Source: Hymenobacter sp. 15J16-1T3B (lineage in GTDB: Bacteria; Bacteroidota; Bacteroidia; Cytophagales; Hymenobacteraceae). Taken from it: a DNA stretch of 64,000 bases. The position numbers and the translations under genes are program-made. The stretch lies in contig NZ_JAJFAV010000017.1 in NCBI RefSeq assembly GCF_020711235.1, forward strand, positions 62,001 to 126,000. Reading direction: 5' to 3'. How positions within the stretch are numbered: the stretch's first letter is position 1; every line of letters starts with the position of its first letter. A model generated the notes under the pieces. The model searched no databases, was not told the origin of the DNA, and saw nothing but the letters and a program-made list of their open reading frames with translations. Positions 37,041 to 44,878 of the stretch are shown here, piece after piece.

Positions 37041-37583
37041 TTATTGCCACTGCCAGGATCGGTCATCAACATACTCGATTCCGTGCAGAGTCGCCAGCCG
37101 GCGCAGCTCCGAAGCCAGCGCCGCGGCATCGACTTGGCGTTTCGGCACAATCACCGCGCCCGCGGGGCTGTAGCGCAGCAGAAAGGCTTGAGGGGTTTCG
37201 GCTATTTGGTACAGCTCGCGCAGCTGCAGCTCGTTGCGGCTGGCCCGGTCGGCCGATTTCAGCAAGGTGTCGGTCAGCTCCAGCGCAACCGGGGCCCCAA
37301 CTTGGTCCTGGTAGTGGGTTTCGACGTGCTTGCGGTAGTGCCGCTTGTAGCGCCAGCGCGAGTAGAGCGGGAACAGCGCGGCACTGCCCCCAGCCAAGAG
37401 GGCGAAATACACCGCCAAACTCGTGATGCGCTCTAGGTAAAACAGCACCGCCAAGCTGACAAAAGCCAGCGTGGCAATCAACCAGCTGCGCCGGCGGTTG
37501 CGCCTCACCAGCGGCGACTTGCTGGCCGCGTACAGCTGGTAATGCAGCAAATCCTCGGCCTGCAATGCGTAAGCTACCTGCAT
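37041..37583 (-). CDS. YcxB-like membrane protein
   Basis: 180 residues. A soluble N-terminus (AYALQAEDLLHYQLYAASKSP) is followed by two membrane helices (WLIATLAFVSLAVLFYL and LAVYFALLAGGSAALFPLY) and a C-terminal domain in the YcxB style (LELTDTLLKSADRASRNELQLRELYQIAETPQAFLLRYSPAGAVIVPKRQV). The family has no known role; the soluble domain resembles PH-like modules. Twenty bases separate it from the SnoaL-like gene upstream on the same strand, so they may be co-transcribed with the Lgt homologue. Confidence 0.75.
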   Translation of the reverse strand: MQVAYALQAEDLLHYQLYAASKSPLVRRNRRRSWLIATLAFVSLAVLFYLERITSLAVYFALLAGGSAALFPLYSRWRYKRHYRKHVETHYQDQVGAPVALELTDTLLKSADRASRNELQLRELYQIAETPQAFLLRYSPAGAVIVPKRQVDAAALASELRRLATLHGIEYVDDRSWQWQ

Positions 37584-37603
37584 GGTACGTCGCGTAACGG
37601 CTG

Positions 37604-38167
37604 CTACTGCTTGCGGCCGGGCAGCTCAATTTCCCGGCTGAGGCTGGGCACCAAGCGGCGCACCGTTTCCCAATCCTTGCCGTTCGTATCGAGAAAAGCC
37701 CAGTGCTGCCCGCCGTCGGAGGACACGGCCAGCAGAGTCGACTGCGTGGTTTTGGTAGCTGCGGCCAACTGAAACTCGGTGGTTTGCGGCACGGTGCACT
37801 GCAGCTCCCTGTCGGCGCCCACAATGCGCGAGGGCGCGCCGTGGCTGACCTTGCTGACTTTGCCGCCCTGGGCGCTGAGCTGCTCCATGCCCTGACGCAG
37901 TTGCTTGGCCAGCACGTCGGCGCCGCCGGCCACGCGCAGCACGTCGGGATGCATGAAGTCGGCGTAGGCTTCAAAATCCTCCTTCATAAACGCCTGCTCC
38001 ATTTCGGTCAGCTGGGCTTCCAGGTTGGCGCGGCGTGTGGCCTCGGGCAAGGGCTTGGTTTGGGCAACGCTGGCCGCGGGCAGCAGTCCGGTTAGCATCA
38101 TCCAGGAAAAGGCCACGAAACGCAGCCGGGCAAAGGCGCGCAGGCCGTTGGAAGTCAAGACAAGCAT
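37604..38167 (-). CDS. Secreted SnoaL/NTF2-like protein
   Basis: 187 residues from ATG 38167. The frame is open much further upstream, but that part is the Lgt homologue. A signal peptide (FVAFSWMMLTGLLPAASVAQ) precedes an NTF2-like domain: LEAQLTEMEQAFMKEDFEAYADFMHPDVLRVAGG (about 47-80), QLRQGMEQLSAQGGKVS, and TEFQLAAATKTTQSTLLAVSSDGGQHWAFLD. Proteins of this fold are often small-molecule binding or non-catalytic; a role is not predictable. It follows the Lgt homologue by 14 bases. Confidence 0.7.
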   Translation of the reverse strand: MLVLTSNGLRAFARLRFVAFSWMMLTGLLPAASVAQTKPLPEATRRANLEAQLTEMEQAFMKEDFEAYADFMHPDVLRVAGGADVLAKQLRQGMEQLSAQGGKVSKVSHGAPSRIVGADRELQCTVPQTTEFQLAAATKTTQSTLLAVSSDGGQHWAFLDTNGKDWETVRRLVPSLSREIELPGRKQ

Positions 38168-38181
38168 AAGCAACTGAGAAG

Positions 38182-38878
38182 TTAAGCGGGGTGGAAGATT
38201 GGTGCGGAGGCGCCCGCAGCCACCGGGCGCGCGGCATCGGTCAGCCACAGCCAGGCGTAGTACAGCAGGCCGGCCACGCAGGCGCACTGAATGCTGGCGA
38301 GGCCCAGGCCGGGCAGCGGCGACGTGGGCTTGATGAATTCGACGAGCAGCCGAAACAGCAGGTAGGTGCTCAGCAGCCAAAAGAGGATTTCGAAGAGGTT
38401 GGTGGGGTGGCGCGGCCCGCCGTCGTCTAAGTCCAGGGCCCAGGGCAGGGCGCTGGCCGTGCCGTAGGTGCCGTCTTCGAGGCCGGCCAGCAAGCAGCCG
38501 GTGCGGCCGAGCCCCATGCCTAGGATGAGCGGGTACACCATCAAGTCGCCCGAGGAGGCCGTGTCGCCGAGGCGTTTCTTGGTCAGCTCCGCCCCCAGCA
38601 AGCCCCCCGAGGAAGCCGCCGACGATGGTATTGTTGGTAAAGTAGTACAGCGGCCCGTCCGGCGGGTGCTCCAGCAAGACCAGCACCCGGGAGCCCAGCA
38701 AGGCCCCGGCAGCGGCCTCGATGAAAATCCACAGCCGGTCGTCGCCGCTGATTCGGTCGGGCGCGCGGCGGCGCCGGTTGCCGTAGTAGCGGCAGCCCAC
38801 GGAGTACGCCAGCACCTCGAACACCAGGTGCGCGGGCAGGACGACGGGGCTGAGGTGCAGCTGAACGGGAAACGTCAC
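38182..38878 (-). pseudogene. Prolipoprotein diacylglyceryl transferase homologue with a frameshift
   Basis: The N-terminal ~90 residues start at GTG 38878 just after a TAACTTG box and include LYYFTNNTIVGGFLGG. The rest, LLGAELTKKRLGD, MGLGRTGCLLAGLEDGTYG and RHPTNLFEILFWLLS, lies one frame over, in the order of an Lgt-family protein (the canonical signature is GRIGNFxNG). The switch falls at a run of six C on the plus strand (38603-38608); five would restore one frame. Lgt is normally essential, so this would be a paralogue or a sequencing error. Start and frame break are inferred from the pattern. Confidence 0.7.
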
Positions 38879-38917
38879 GGCGGGCAAGTTAGGCAGCCGC
38901 CCGCAACCGCCGCGCAC

Positions 38918-38951
38918 AAAAAAGCGCCCCGCCGGCTTTCCGACGGGGCGC
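38918..38951 (-). terminator. Intrinsic terminator of the phenylalanine hydroxylase gene
   Basis: GCGCCCCG (38924-38931) pairs with CGGGGCGC (38944-38951). Read on the minus strand six T follow. Confidence 0.8.
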
Positions 38952-38968
38952 GTGGCAGTTCGGCAGGG

Positions 38969-39712
38969 CTAGACCTCCACTCCCACCGCGGCCGCCCGCA
39001 GCTGGCGTTGCACCTCGGGCAGGGTATCGAAGAGCTGATCCAGCGAGTCGAGCACGAAGTAGTCGGTCTGGAACACGTCCTTGCGGAAGGCGGTACCGAG
39101 CACGGTTTCGACGCCGAAGGAATGGCGCCGCGGCTCGGGGCCGAGGCTGTAGCGCGTCTCGCCGGCCGAGGACAAAATGCCCGCCCCGTAGATGCGCGCC
39201 TGCCCGCTGCCCGCGTCGCGGATCAGGCCGAACTCCACCGTAAACCAGTACAGCCGCGCCAGCAGCTCCACGGCGGCCGGGTCGGCGGCGTGGCGCAGGC
39301 CGATGTGGCCGAGTTGGTGCAGAAAGCGGGCAAAAGCCGGGTTGGTCAGCAGCGGCACGTGGCCGAACACGTCGTGGAACATGTCGGGTTCTTCGAGGTA
39401 ATCCAGCTCGGCGAGCTTGCGCAGCCAAGTGGTGGCCGGAAACTGCCGGGCGGCCAGCAGCCCGAAAAACACCGCGTCGTCGACGATGCCGGGTACGGCC
39501 ACCAGCTCCCAGCCGGTGAGGCGGCGCAGCACCTGGTTGGTCTGGCGGAAGTCGGGAATCCGGTCGGCGGTGAAGCCGATGCGGGCCAGGCCTTCCATGA
39601 ATTCGGGCGCGGCGCGGCCGGGCAGGGCTTGGAGCTGGCGTTCGAAGAGCAGCTGCCATACGTGGCGGTCCTCGGCGGTGTACTGGTCGTAGTGTTGTTG
39701 GAGCAGGGTCAT
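38969..39712 (-). CDS. phhA: Phenylalanine 4-hydroxylase (aromatic amino acid hydroxylase)
   Basis: 247 residues. Converts phenylalanine to tyrosine with oxygen and a pterin cofactor, using a non-haem iron held by a 2-His-1-Glu triad: His113 and His118 in MFHDVFGHVPLL, Glu160 in WFTVEFGL. The core FRQTNQVLRRLTGWELVAVPG and the C-terminal YGAGILSSAGE agree with the bacterial family. ATG 39712 is set by the family start MTLLQQHYDQYTAED. The frame is open upstream to 39964 but has no homology there and would run through the terminator. Expression is probably governed by the leader region at 39735-39936. Confidence 0.92.
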   Translation of the reverse strand: MTLLQQHYDQYTAEDRHVWQLLFERQLQALPGRAAPEFMEGLARIGFTADRIPDFRQTNQVLRRLTGWELVAVPGIVDDAVFFGLLAARQFPATTWLRKLAELDYLEEPDMFHDVFGHVPLLTNPAFARFLHQLGHIGLRHAADPAAVELLARLYWFTVEFGLIRDAGSGQARIYGAGILSSAGETRYSLGPEPRRHSFGVETVLGTAFRKDVFQTDYFVLDSLDQLFDTLPEVQRQLRAAAVGVEV

Positions 39713-39734
39713 GGCTCTGGAAGTTGGAAGAGGT

Positions 39735-39773
39735 GAAAAACAAAAAGCCCCTCTCCGGCTATCGGAGAGGGGC
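39735..39773 (-). terminator. Attenuator-type intrinsic terminator in the phhA leader
   Basis: GCCCCTCTCCG (39747-39757) and CGGAGAGGGGC (39763-39773) form a perfect 11-bp stem with a five-base loop. On the minus strand the tail is TTTTTGTTTTTC. It lies 23 bases before the phhA ATG and 29 bases after the leader-peptide stop, so it can end transcription before the structural gene. Confidence 0.85.
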
Positions 39774-39801
39774 GAGTATGAAGCGGTTCCTGGCGGCGAC
39801 C

Positions 39802-39903
39802 TTACGTCGTCTGCTCGGGTGCCGTCGCACATACACGACCACTGCCGAAGCCGGTGGGCTGGCAGGAGCGGTAATAATAGCGCGACGAAAAGCGGGTGAG
39901 CAT
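39802..39903 (-). CDS. Leader peptide of the phhA attenuator
   Basis: A 33-codon frame that begins ATG at 39903 and ends TAA at 39802-39804. The start reads MLTRFSSRYYYRSC, followed by further residues including a second Phe; it has three consecutive Tyr codons (TAT TAT TAC) at codons 9-11 and Phe at codon 5. The ATG is four bases after a CATCTTTG box, and a strong terminator lies between it and phhA. This is the layout of amino-acid attenuation leaders (trp, phe, his). The product of phhA is tyrosine, so stalling at Tyr codons under Tyr shortage would be a sensible signal. The direction of control and the antiterminator are not shown by eye. Confidence 0.7.
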   Translation of the reverse strand: MLTRFSSRYYYRSCQPTGFGSGRVCATAPEQTT

Positions 39904-39907
39904 GGGG

Positions 39908-39936
39908 CAAAGATGGGAGTTTTTTCGGCAACGCAA
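39908..39936 (-). promoter_or_regulatory. Promoter of the phhA leader transcript
   Basis: On the minus strand TTG (39936-39934), 18 bases, then CATCTTTG (39915-39908), a -33/-7 pair of the Bacteroidota type with one mismatch. The spacing to the leader ATG is four bases, so the leader would be read from a leaderless mRNA. Confidence 0.6.
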
Positions 39937-40143
39937 GCCGTCGGCAGTGGGCAAGCGGTGCCAACCGTCCGCCGGGCAGCGGTTACCGCTCGGCGTTTGC
40001 GGCGGCCAACGGCCCGGGCAGGGGGGTCATCAGTTCAGGTTGGCGTCAGCCGGGCGCGCGGCTCTTAATCTGGACGAATTAGCTGCATAAGTCTTAGCTT
40101 GTCAACCATTTGTTCGGGAGTTACCGCTAGCCCACCCTATGCT

Positions 40144-40965
40144 ATGAGTGCCATCCACCACCCCGTGCATCCGCGCCTGCGCGCCGCGGTGAGCCACATC
40201 ATGACCGTGGACCTGCAGCTGCCCGGGCCGGCGTACGGCCGGAGCGCGCCGTTTCCGCCCACGCCCCAGCACAGCCTGAACTTCTACCCCGGCGACGCCA
40301 CCCGCAGCCGGACCGGCCACCAGGCGTTTGCGGATCTGCCCGCCTGCGCCATCATCGGCCCGCAGACGACCAAGGTCGATTTGGCCATGGGCAGCCACCA
40401 CCGCTTTGTGACGGTGGCCTTTCACCCCGGCGGGCTGCACCGGCTGCTGCGCCTGCCCATGCCCGAGCTGCTCGACCAACCGCTCGACGCGGCCGATGTG
40501 CTGGGCCGCGAGCTGCGCGAGGTGACCGAGCAACTGCGGGAGGCCCGGCAGCCGCTGGCCATGAAAAATATCGTGGAGGCCTACCTCTTGCGCAAGCTGG
40601 CTGACCGCGTGGCCAGTCCGCTGGAGCGCAGCCTCGGGCTGCTGCTCCGGGGCAATCCTGCCGATTCTGTGGAGAACATAGCCGCGCTGTCGTGCCTGAG
40701 CCTGCGGCAGTTCGAGCGCCGCAGCCGGGAAATCCTCGGCTACTCGCCCAAGTTCTTCGCCCGGGTCGCGCGCTTCTCCAGGGCCTACCGGCTGAAGGTG
40801 CGGCAGCCCGAGTGCACCTGGACCGTCATCAGCCACCACTGCGGCTACTACGACCAGATGCACCTGATCCGGGATTTCAAGGAATTTACGGGCACCACGC
40901 CCTCGCGCATCACCCGGGAAATCCTGGCCGCGCCGCTGACCTTGCAGGACGATCTGCGGATTTAG
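40144..40965 (+). CDS. AraC-family transcriptional regulator
   Basis: 273 residues. The N-terminal ~160 residues (HPRLRAAVSHIMTVDLQLPG, IIGPQTTKVDL, VTVAFHPGGLHRLLRLPMPEL) look like the DUF6597 ligand or oligomerisation domain. The C-terminal AraC domain has two helix-turn-helix parts, VENIAALSCLSLRQFERRSREILGYSPKFF and VISHHCGYYDQMHLIRDFKEFTGTTPS. Its targets are unknown. It is divergent from the phhA leader promoter by about 210 bases, so a link with phhA is possible but unproven. The intergenic stretch 39937-40143 shows nothing else. ATG 40144 is preferred to one at 40099. Confidence 0.85.
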   Translation: MSAIHHPVHPRLRAAVSHIMTVDLQLPGPAYGRSAPFPPTPQHSLNFYPGDATRSRTGHQAFADLPACAIIGPQTTKVDLAMGSHHRFVTVAFHPGGLHRLLRLPMPELLDQPLDAADVLGRELREVTEQLREARQPLAMKNIVEAYLLRKLADRVASPLERSLGLLLRGNPADSVENIAALSCLSLRQFERRSREILGYSPKFFARVARFSRAYRLKVRQPECTWTVISHHCGYYDQMHLIRDFKEFTGTTPSRITREILAAPLTLQDDLRI

Positions 40966-41006
40966 AAAACGTCGTTTTTATACTATTTCCCGGCTTGCGG
41001 GGCTGG

Positions 41007-41014
41007 TAGGTTTG
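41007..41014 (+). promoter_or_regulatory. -7 box of the next secreted protein gene
   Basis: TAGGTTTG, an exact TAnnTTTG, 21 bases before ATG 41036. Confidence 0.5.
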
Positions 41015-41035
41015 GGAGCACTCGACGCCCTACCT

Positions 41036-41494
41036 ATGAAAACCCTGATTTTGAGCGGCCTGCTCCTGCCGCTAACTACGGCCGCCTACGCCCAGCTGGA
41101 CACGCTCGGCTACCCCGCCGAACGGCTGCAAATCCGCGCGCTGCTGCACCAGCCCGGCGGCTACCGCCCCGGCCCCACCTGCCGCGACATGGTAGCCGTG
41201 GGCCCCAAAGGCGACATTTCCTTTTCGGAGGCGGAATGGCGCGCCGCACAGGCCAAGGAAAAGGTGGTCTTCCGGTCCGTCCGCGTCGTGCCGGGCAGCG
41301 AAATTATCCGGATTTACAACGCCAACTCGGCGGTGGTCAACTGGCTGGCCGACGTGCGCCTGAGTGTGGCCGGCCAGGACGTGGCCCTGAAAGTGCGGCG
41401 GCTAGAAGTGTTCATCAAGCAGGGCAGCACCTGGTGCCGGGTGGCCGGGCAGGGCACGCAGGTCGACGAGCAGCTGTTTCCCGTCGGGCCTTAA
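41036..41494 (+). CDS. Secreted SnoaL/DUF4440-like protein
   Basis: 152 residues. Signal peptide MKTLILSGLLLPLTTAAYAQ, then an NTF2-like domain: LDTLGYPAERLQIRALLHQPGGYRPGPTC, DISFSEAEWRAAQAKEKVVFRSVRVVPGSEIIRIYNANSAVVN (spread over several strands), and GSTWCRVAGQGTQVDE at the C-terminus. It matches the DUF4440 style found in many small secreted proteins. There is no visible catalytic set. Single gene with its own promoter box, convergent with the SDR gene. Confidence 0.65.
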   Translation: MKTLILSGLLLPLTTAAYAQLDTLGYPAERLQIRALLHQPGGYRPGPTCRDMVAVGPKGDISFSEAEWRAAQAKEKVVFRSVRVVPGSEIIRIYNANSAVVNWLADVRLSVAGQDVALKVRRLEVFIKQGSTWCRVAGQGTQVDEQLFPVGP

Positions 41495-41575
41495 CCGCTT
41501 CCACTGCCCAGCCAGGCGGTGGAAGCGGTGCAATGTTGCCCCCCGCGCCAGCACTGCTGCTCAGCTGCGGAAACC

Positions 41576-42631
41576 TCACGCCGGATACGGCGGGTGGTCG
41601 TTGAGTTGGTTGTTTTCCCGTTCGGCCTTACGCGTGAGGCCCGTCACCCACGATTCCGTTGCCGCCGACTCGCTTTCGAAGCCGCGGCGGCGGGCGTCGC
41701 CGGCGGGGCCAGTGGCGTCGGGCAGAGTGCGGTTGACCCAGCTCATGAGGTTGGCTACCGAGCCGGGCGCCACGCCGTGCAGCAGCGAAATAAGCTTGGC
41801 GGGCAGGCCCAGAATCAGCTCGGCGTCGCCGCGGCGGGCGGCGTTCCAGATCTGCCGGGCGGCGTACTCGGCGCTGACGGTGAGGGCCGGCAGCGAGTCG
41901 GAAATCATAAACCAGGCAAATTCGAGCACGTGCTGGCCCTTCACCACCGCGTGCCGGGCCGAGCCGGTGCGCATCAGCCCCGGGCACACCGTGGTCACGT
42001 ACACGCCGTAGCGCAGCAGCTCGGCCCGAAAGCCTTCGGAGAGGCCCACCAGGGCAAATTTGCTGGCGCAGTAGGGCGCCAGGTGCGGCACTGATACTTT
42101 GCCGCCCACCGAGGCAATGTTGATGATGCGGCCCTCGCGGCGCTTTTTCATGTCGGGCAGCACCGCGTACATGGCGTGCAAGGCGGCCCAGAAATGGATG
42201 TCCATGGTTTCCTGGTAGTCGCGCACGTCCATGTGCTCCAGCGGGCCGCCGGTGATGATGCCTGCGTTGTTGATGAGCACGTCGATGGGGCCGAACTGCA
42301 GGCGCACCTCGCTCACAAGCGTGCGCACGGCGGTTTCGTCCGACAGGTCGCGCACCAGGGTGAGCACCTCGGCGGCGCCGGCTTCGGCCAGGTCCTGGCG
42401 GGCGCGTTCCAGTTCGTCGGCGTCGCGGGCGCAGATGGCCACGCGGGCGCCTTCGGCGGCGGCCTGCCGGGCCAGCACCAAGCCCAGGCCGCGCGAGCCG
42501 CCGGTGATGAGCACGACGCGGCCGCGTAGGTCGTAGGAGCCGCGGCGGTTGGCCCAGAGGGCGGCGGCGGCCACGGCGGCGCCGATGCCGGCGGCCTTGA
42601 GCCAGGTGGAGCGGGAGGATTGCTGCTTCAT
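41576..42631 (-). CDS. Short-chain dehydrogenase/reductase with membrane anchor and C-terminal extension
   Basis: 351 residues, about 100 longer than a classical SDR. An N-terminal hydrophobic helix (AAGIGAAVAAAALWANRRG) precedes the Rossmann motif TGGSRGLG (43-50), DVLINNAGIITGG (about 118-130), a catalytic Ser in NIASVGGK and YCASK. The C-terminal extension of ~80 residues contains YAARQIWNAARRGDAELILGLPAKLISLL, as in a subset of bacterial SDRs anchored to the membrane. Substrate unknown. ATG 42631 fits; on the plus strand a divergent gene begins at 42797. Confidence 0.85.
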   Translation of the reverse strand: MKQQSSRSTWLKAAGIGAAVAAAALWANRRGSYDLRGRVVLITGGSRGLGLVLARQAAAEGARVAICARDADELERARQDLAEAGAAEVLTLVRDLSDETAVRTLVSEVRLQFGPIDVLINNAGIITGGPLEHMDVRDYQETMDIHFWAALHAMYAVLPDMKKRREGRIINIASVGGKVSVPHLAPYCASKFALVGLSEGFRAELLRYGVYVTTVCPGLMRTGSARHAVVKGQHVLEFAWFMISDSLPALTVSAEYAARQIWNAARRGDAELILGLPAKLISLLHGVAPGSVANLMSWVNRTLPDATGPAGDARRRGFESESAATESWVTGLTRKAERENNQLNDHPPYPA

Positions 42632-42796
42632 GCTCTTTCTATGAAGGCCGCGCCCGAAAGGTTACGCCCGCTCGCGGAAATGCGGCCCGGCCAGGGAATA
42701 TTCCGGGCCGCGGCGGCGTTAGGGCATCATCGAACAGGCTGGCACGCTATTTTCGTGCCCCGACTCGCCCGCGCCGTTTTCCCGGCGCCTCTGCTG

Positions 42797-43306
42797 ATGC
42801 CGAACCCCATGCGTACTTCCCCCCGATTCCTGATTTTGGCCGGCCTGCTGCTGGCCGCCCCCGCTGCCTGGGCCCAGACGAGCACCGTCAAAACCAAGGT
42901 AAAAACCACCAGCCCCGCCCCCAAGCCGGCCGGAGCCGCGCAGGGGCCCGCGCCCACCACCATCGACGAGGCCAAGATCGAGGCGCAAGCCCGCGGCCTG
43001 ACGCAAAACCTCAAGCAAGCCCTCGGCCTGACGCCCCAGCAGGAAGAGAAGGTGTTTCAAATCAACGAGCGGAGCATCCGGCAGGTGGAAACCGCCCGCA
43101 TCCAGTACCGCCAGGACCTGCGCAAGCTCAACAGCATCATCGACGACATCGGCGGGTCGCGCCTGACCCTGCTCAAGGACGTGCTCACGCCGGCGCAGTT
43201 CAACAAGTACCAGCAGGCCCGCGAAAAGAAAATGGGCGTGCCCAACGTGCAGGGCAACCAGGGCAACGCCGTGCCCGGCCTGCCGCCCGGCCGCGGCGAG
43301 GAATAG
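42797..43306 (+). CDS. Secreted Spy/CpxP-like helical protein
   Basis: About 169 residues. The start ATG 42797 or 42809 gives a signal peptide (MRTSPRFLILAGLLLAAPAAWA). A Lys/Thr/Pro linker leads to a helical domain with ALGLTPQQEEKVFQINERSIRQVETARIQYRQDL and a second LTLLKDVLTPAQFNKYQQAREKKMG. The two LT-P-x-Q motifs are like those in Spy/CpxP periplasmic chaperones and in many Bacteroidota relatives. The C-terminus is Gly/Pro-rich. A role as a periplasmic chaperone or sensor is possible but not shown. It ends in an intrinsic terminator. Confidence 0.6.
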   Translation: MPNPMRTSPRFLILAGLLLAAPAAWAQTSTVKTKVKTTSPAPKPAGAAQGPAPTTIDEAKIEAQARGLTQNLKQALGLTPQQEEKVFQINERSIRQVETARIQYRQDLRKLNSIIDDIGGSRLTLLKDVLTPAQFNKYQQAREKKMGVPNVQGNQGNAVPGLPPGRGEE

Positions 43307-43350
43307 CCGCTGGCTACCTGACTTTTGATAGGAATTATTGTATATTGACG

Positions 43351-43386
43351 GAGAGGTGAGTAAACACTTACCTCTTCGTCTTTTTT
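43351..43386 (+). terminator. Intrinsic terminator
   Basis: GAGGTGAGT (43353-43361) pairs with ACTTACCTC (43366-43374, one G-U pair), then CGTC and six T. Confidence 0.75.
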
Positions 43387-43406
43387 CCATCAACGGCAGC
43401 GAGCGT

Positions 43407-43958
43407 ATGCGACTGGTACTATTGGGCATCATGCTGATGAGTTCCGGCGCGGGACTCGCCCAGACAATCGGCAAAACCTACACTTACGAAGCCATTGACC
43501 GGCAAATCGAGGGCACCGTGCAGGTGAGCTACGTGCTCGACCGGCAGGGCCGCATCATCCCCGACTCGACGCGGGTGCTGCAGGGCCTGGGCTACGGCCT
43601 CGATGCGCTGGCGGTGCAGGCCGTCAACTACCCGGCTTCCTTGGCCGTGACGCCCGCCAACCAAGCCCTGGCGCGGCGCAGCGAACAGCCGGCCCGCTTC
43701 AACGCGCCGGTGGTGTTTGCCCTGAAAAACCTCACGCCCCGCGACTGGTCGGACTACTACGTGCTGAAAGGCGACAAGGCGCTGGCCGAAGCCAACCCGG
43801 CCCGTGCCATCAGCTACTACGACCTGGCCTTGGGCCGCTACAAAAAGAACGGGCAGGCCTGCGCCGGCTTGGCCAAGGCTTATACCAACCAGGGCAAATC
43901 GGACCAAGCGGCCAAGTACGCCGAGCTGGCCAACAAGTACAGCATGGCCGCGCGCTAA
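43407..43958 (+). CDS. Secreted TonB-C-domain protein with TPR-like end
   Basis: 183 residues from ATG 43407 (signal MRLVLLGIMLMSSGAGLAQ). The central part IEGTVQVSYVLDRQGRIIPDSTRVLQGLGYGLDALAVQAV matches the TonB C-terminal domain found in many Bacteroidota proteins. The C-terminus (YYVLKGDKALAEANPARAISYYDLALGRYKKN, then AGLAKAYTNQGKSDQAAKYAELANKYS) looks like two TPR repeats. Its role may be envelope protein interaction. The gene has a strong perfect hairpin terminator after it. Confidence 0.75.
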   Translation: MRLVLLGIMLMSSGAGLAQTIGKTYTYEAIDRQIEGTVQVSYVLDRQGRIIPDSTRVLQGLGYGLDALAVQAVNYPASLAVTPANQALARRSEQPARFNAPVVFALKNLTPRDWSDYYVLKGDKALAEANPARAISYYDLALGRYKKNGQACAGLAKAYTNQGKSDQAAKYAELANKYSMAAR

Positions 43959-43981
43959 CTTCCAGCCGCCTCCTCTCGCCA

Positions 43982-44020
43982 GCACCGGGCGGCCTCTTAC
44001 GGGGGCCGCCCGGTGCGTTT
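43982..44020 (+). terminator. Intrinsic terminator
   Basis: GCACCGGGCGGCC (43982-43994) pairs with GGCCGCCCGGTGC (44004-44016), followed by GTTTT. Confidence 0.8.
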
Positions 44021-44170
44021 TGGGCGGTGCCCGGGCCGGCGCCAGCAGCGGAGCCGCGCAAGCTCCGGCGGCCGGCGGGTGGCCGGCGGCGCGCAATGCG
44101 CGTATGCAGGAAATTGCCCCGTAGATTGGCCGGCGCCACCCGGCCCATGTTGTACCTGGATTCCACCCCT

Positions 44171-44800
44171 ATGCAGCTAGAACTCGACAGCCTCATCTTC
44201 GACCTCGACGGCACGCTCTGGGATGCCTCGGCCACCGTCACCCAGGGCTTTCGGCAGGCCCGCCAGCGCGTCAGCTACGTGCACAGCGACATCACCGAAG
44301 AAGCCGTGCAGGCCGTGACGGGCCAGCCCTACCCGGTGGTGTATGAGCGGCTGTTTCCGTACCTGACGGCGGAACAGCGCGAGGAGTTTCGCCACATCTG
44401 CGCCCGCGAAGAGCTGCTCAGCGCCCGGCAGCAAGGCGGGCAGCCCTACCCGCAGCTGCGGCCCACGCTGGAGTACCTGGCGGGAAAGTACCGGCTCTTC
44501 ATCGTCAGCAATTGCCAGCAGGGCTACATCGAAGCGTTTTTGGCCCACACCCAGACGGGCCGCTACTTGGAAGGCCACACTTGCTTCGGGGCCCGGCAGC
44601 AGCCCAAGGCGGACAACATCGGGGCCGTTATCCGCCACTTCGGCCTCGGCAGCCCCGCCTACGTGGGCGACACCGAGGGCGACTACCTGGCCGCTCGCGC
44701 CAACGACATGCCGTTTGTCTTCGCCGCCTACGGCTTCGGCGAAGTGCCCGCTTACGAGGCGCGCATCGAGCAGCTCAGCGACTTACAGCAGTTGCTGTAG
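44171..44800 (+). CDS. HAD-family hydrolase (phosphoglycolate phosphatase-like)
   Basis: About 209 residues. Motif I FDLDGTLWD (about 8-16) holds the nucleophile Asp and the second Asp. Motif II is in RLFIVSNCQQGYIE. Motif III Lys may be in ARQQPKADNIG, and motif IV is in PAYVGDTEGDYLAARANDMPFVFAAYGFG. This is the subfamily I layout with a helical cap. It resembles phosphoglycolate phosphatases and beta-phosphoglucomutases, but the substrate is open. ATG 44171 is chosen for the conserved N-terminus; earlier ATGs give no homology. Confidence 0.85.
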   Translation: MQLELDSLIFDLDGTLWDASATVTQGFRQARQRVSYVHSDITEEAVQAVTGQPYPVVYERLFPYLTAEQREEFRHICAREELLSARQQGGQPYPQLRPTLEYLAGKYRLFIVSNCQQGYIEAFLAHTQTGRYLEGHTCFGARQQPKADNIGAVIRHFGLGSPAYVGDTEGDYLAARANDMPFVFAAYGFGEVPAYEARIEQLSDLQQLL

Positions 44801-44878
44801 CTGGGTGTGGCTGCGCACCAGCACCGTCAGCCTGTGGTTCGACTGCGGCTCATGATGCCTATTGGTTTCTCGCAAGGC

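Noticed and set aside
39713-39964. In-frame upstream extension of phenylalanine hydroxylase
   Set aside because: It would translate through the terminator stem and lacks family similarity; the conserved N-terminus starts at 39712.
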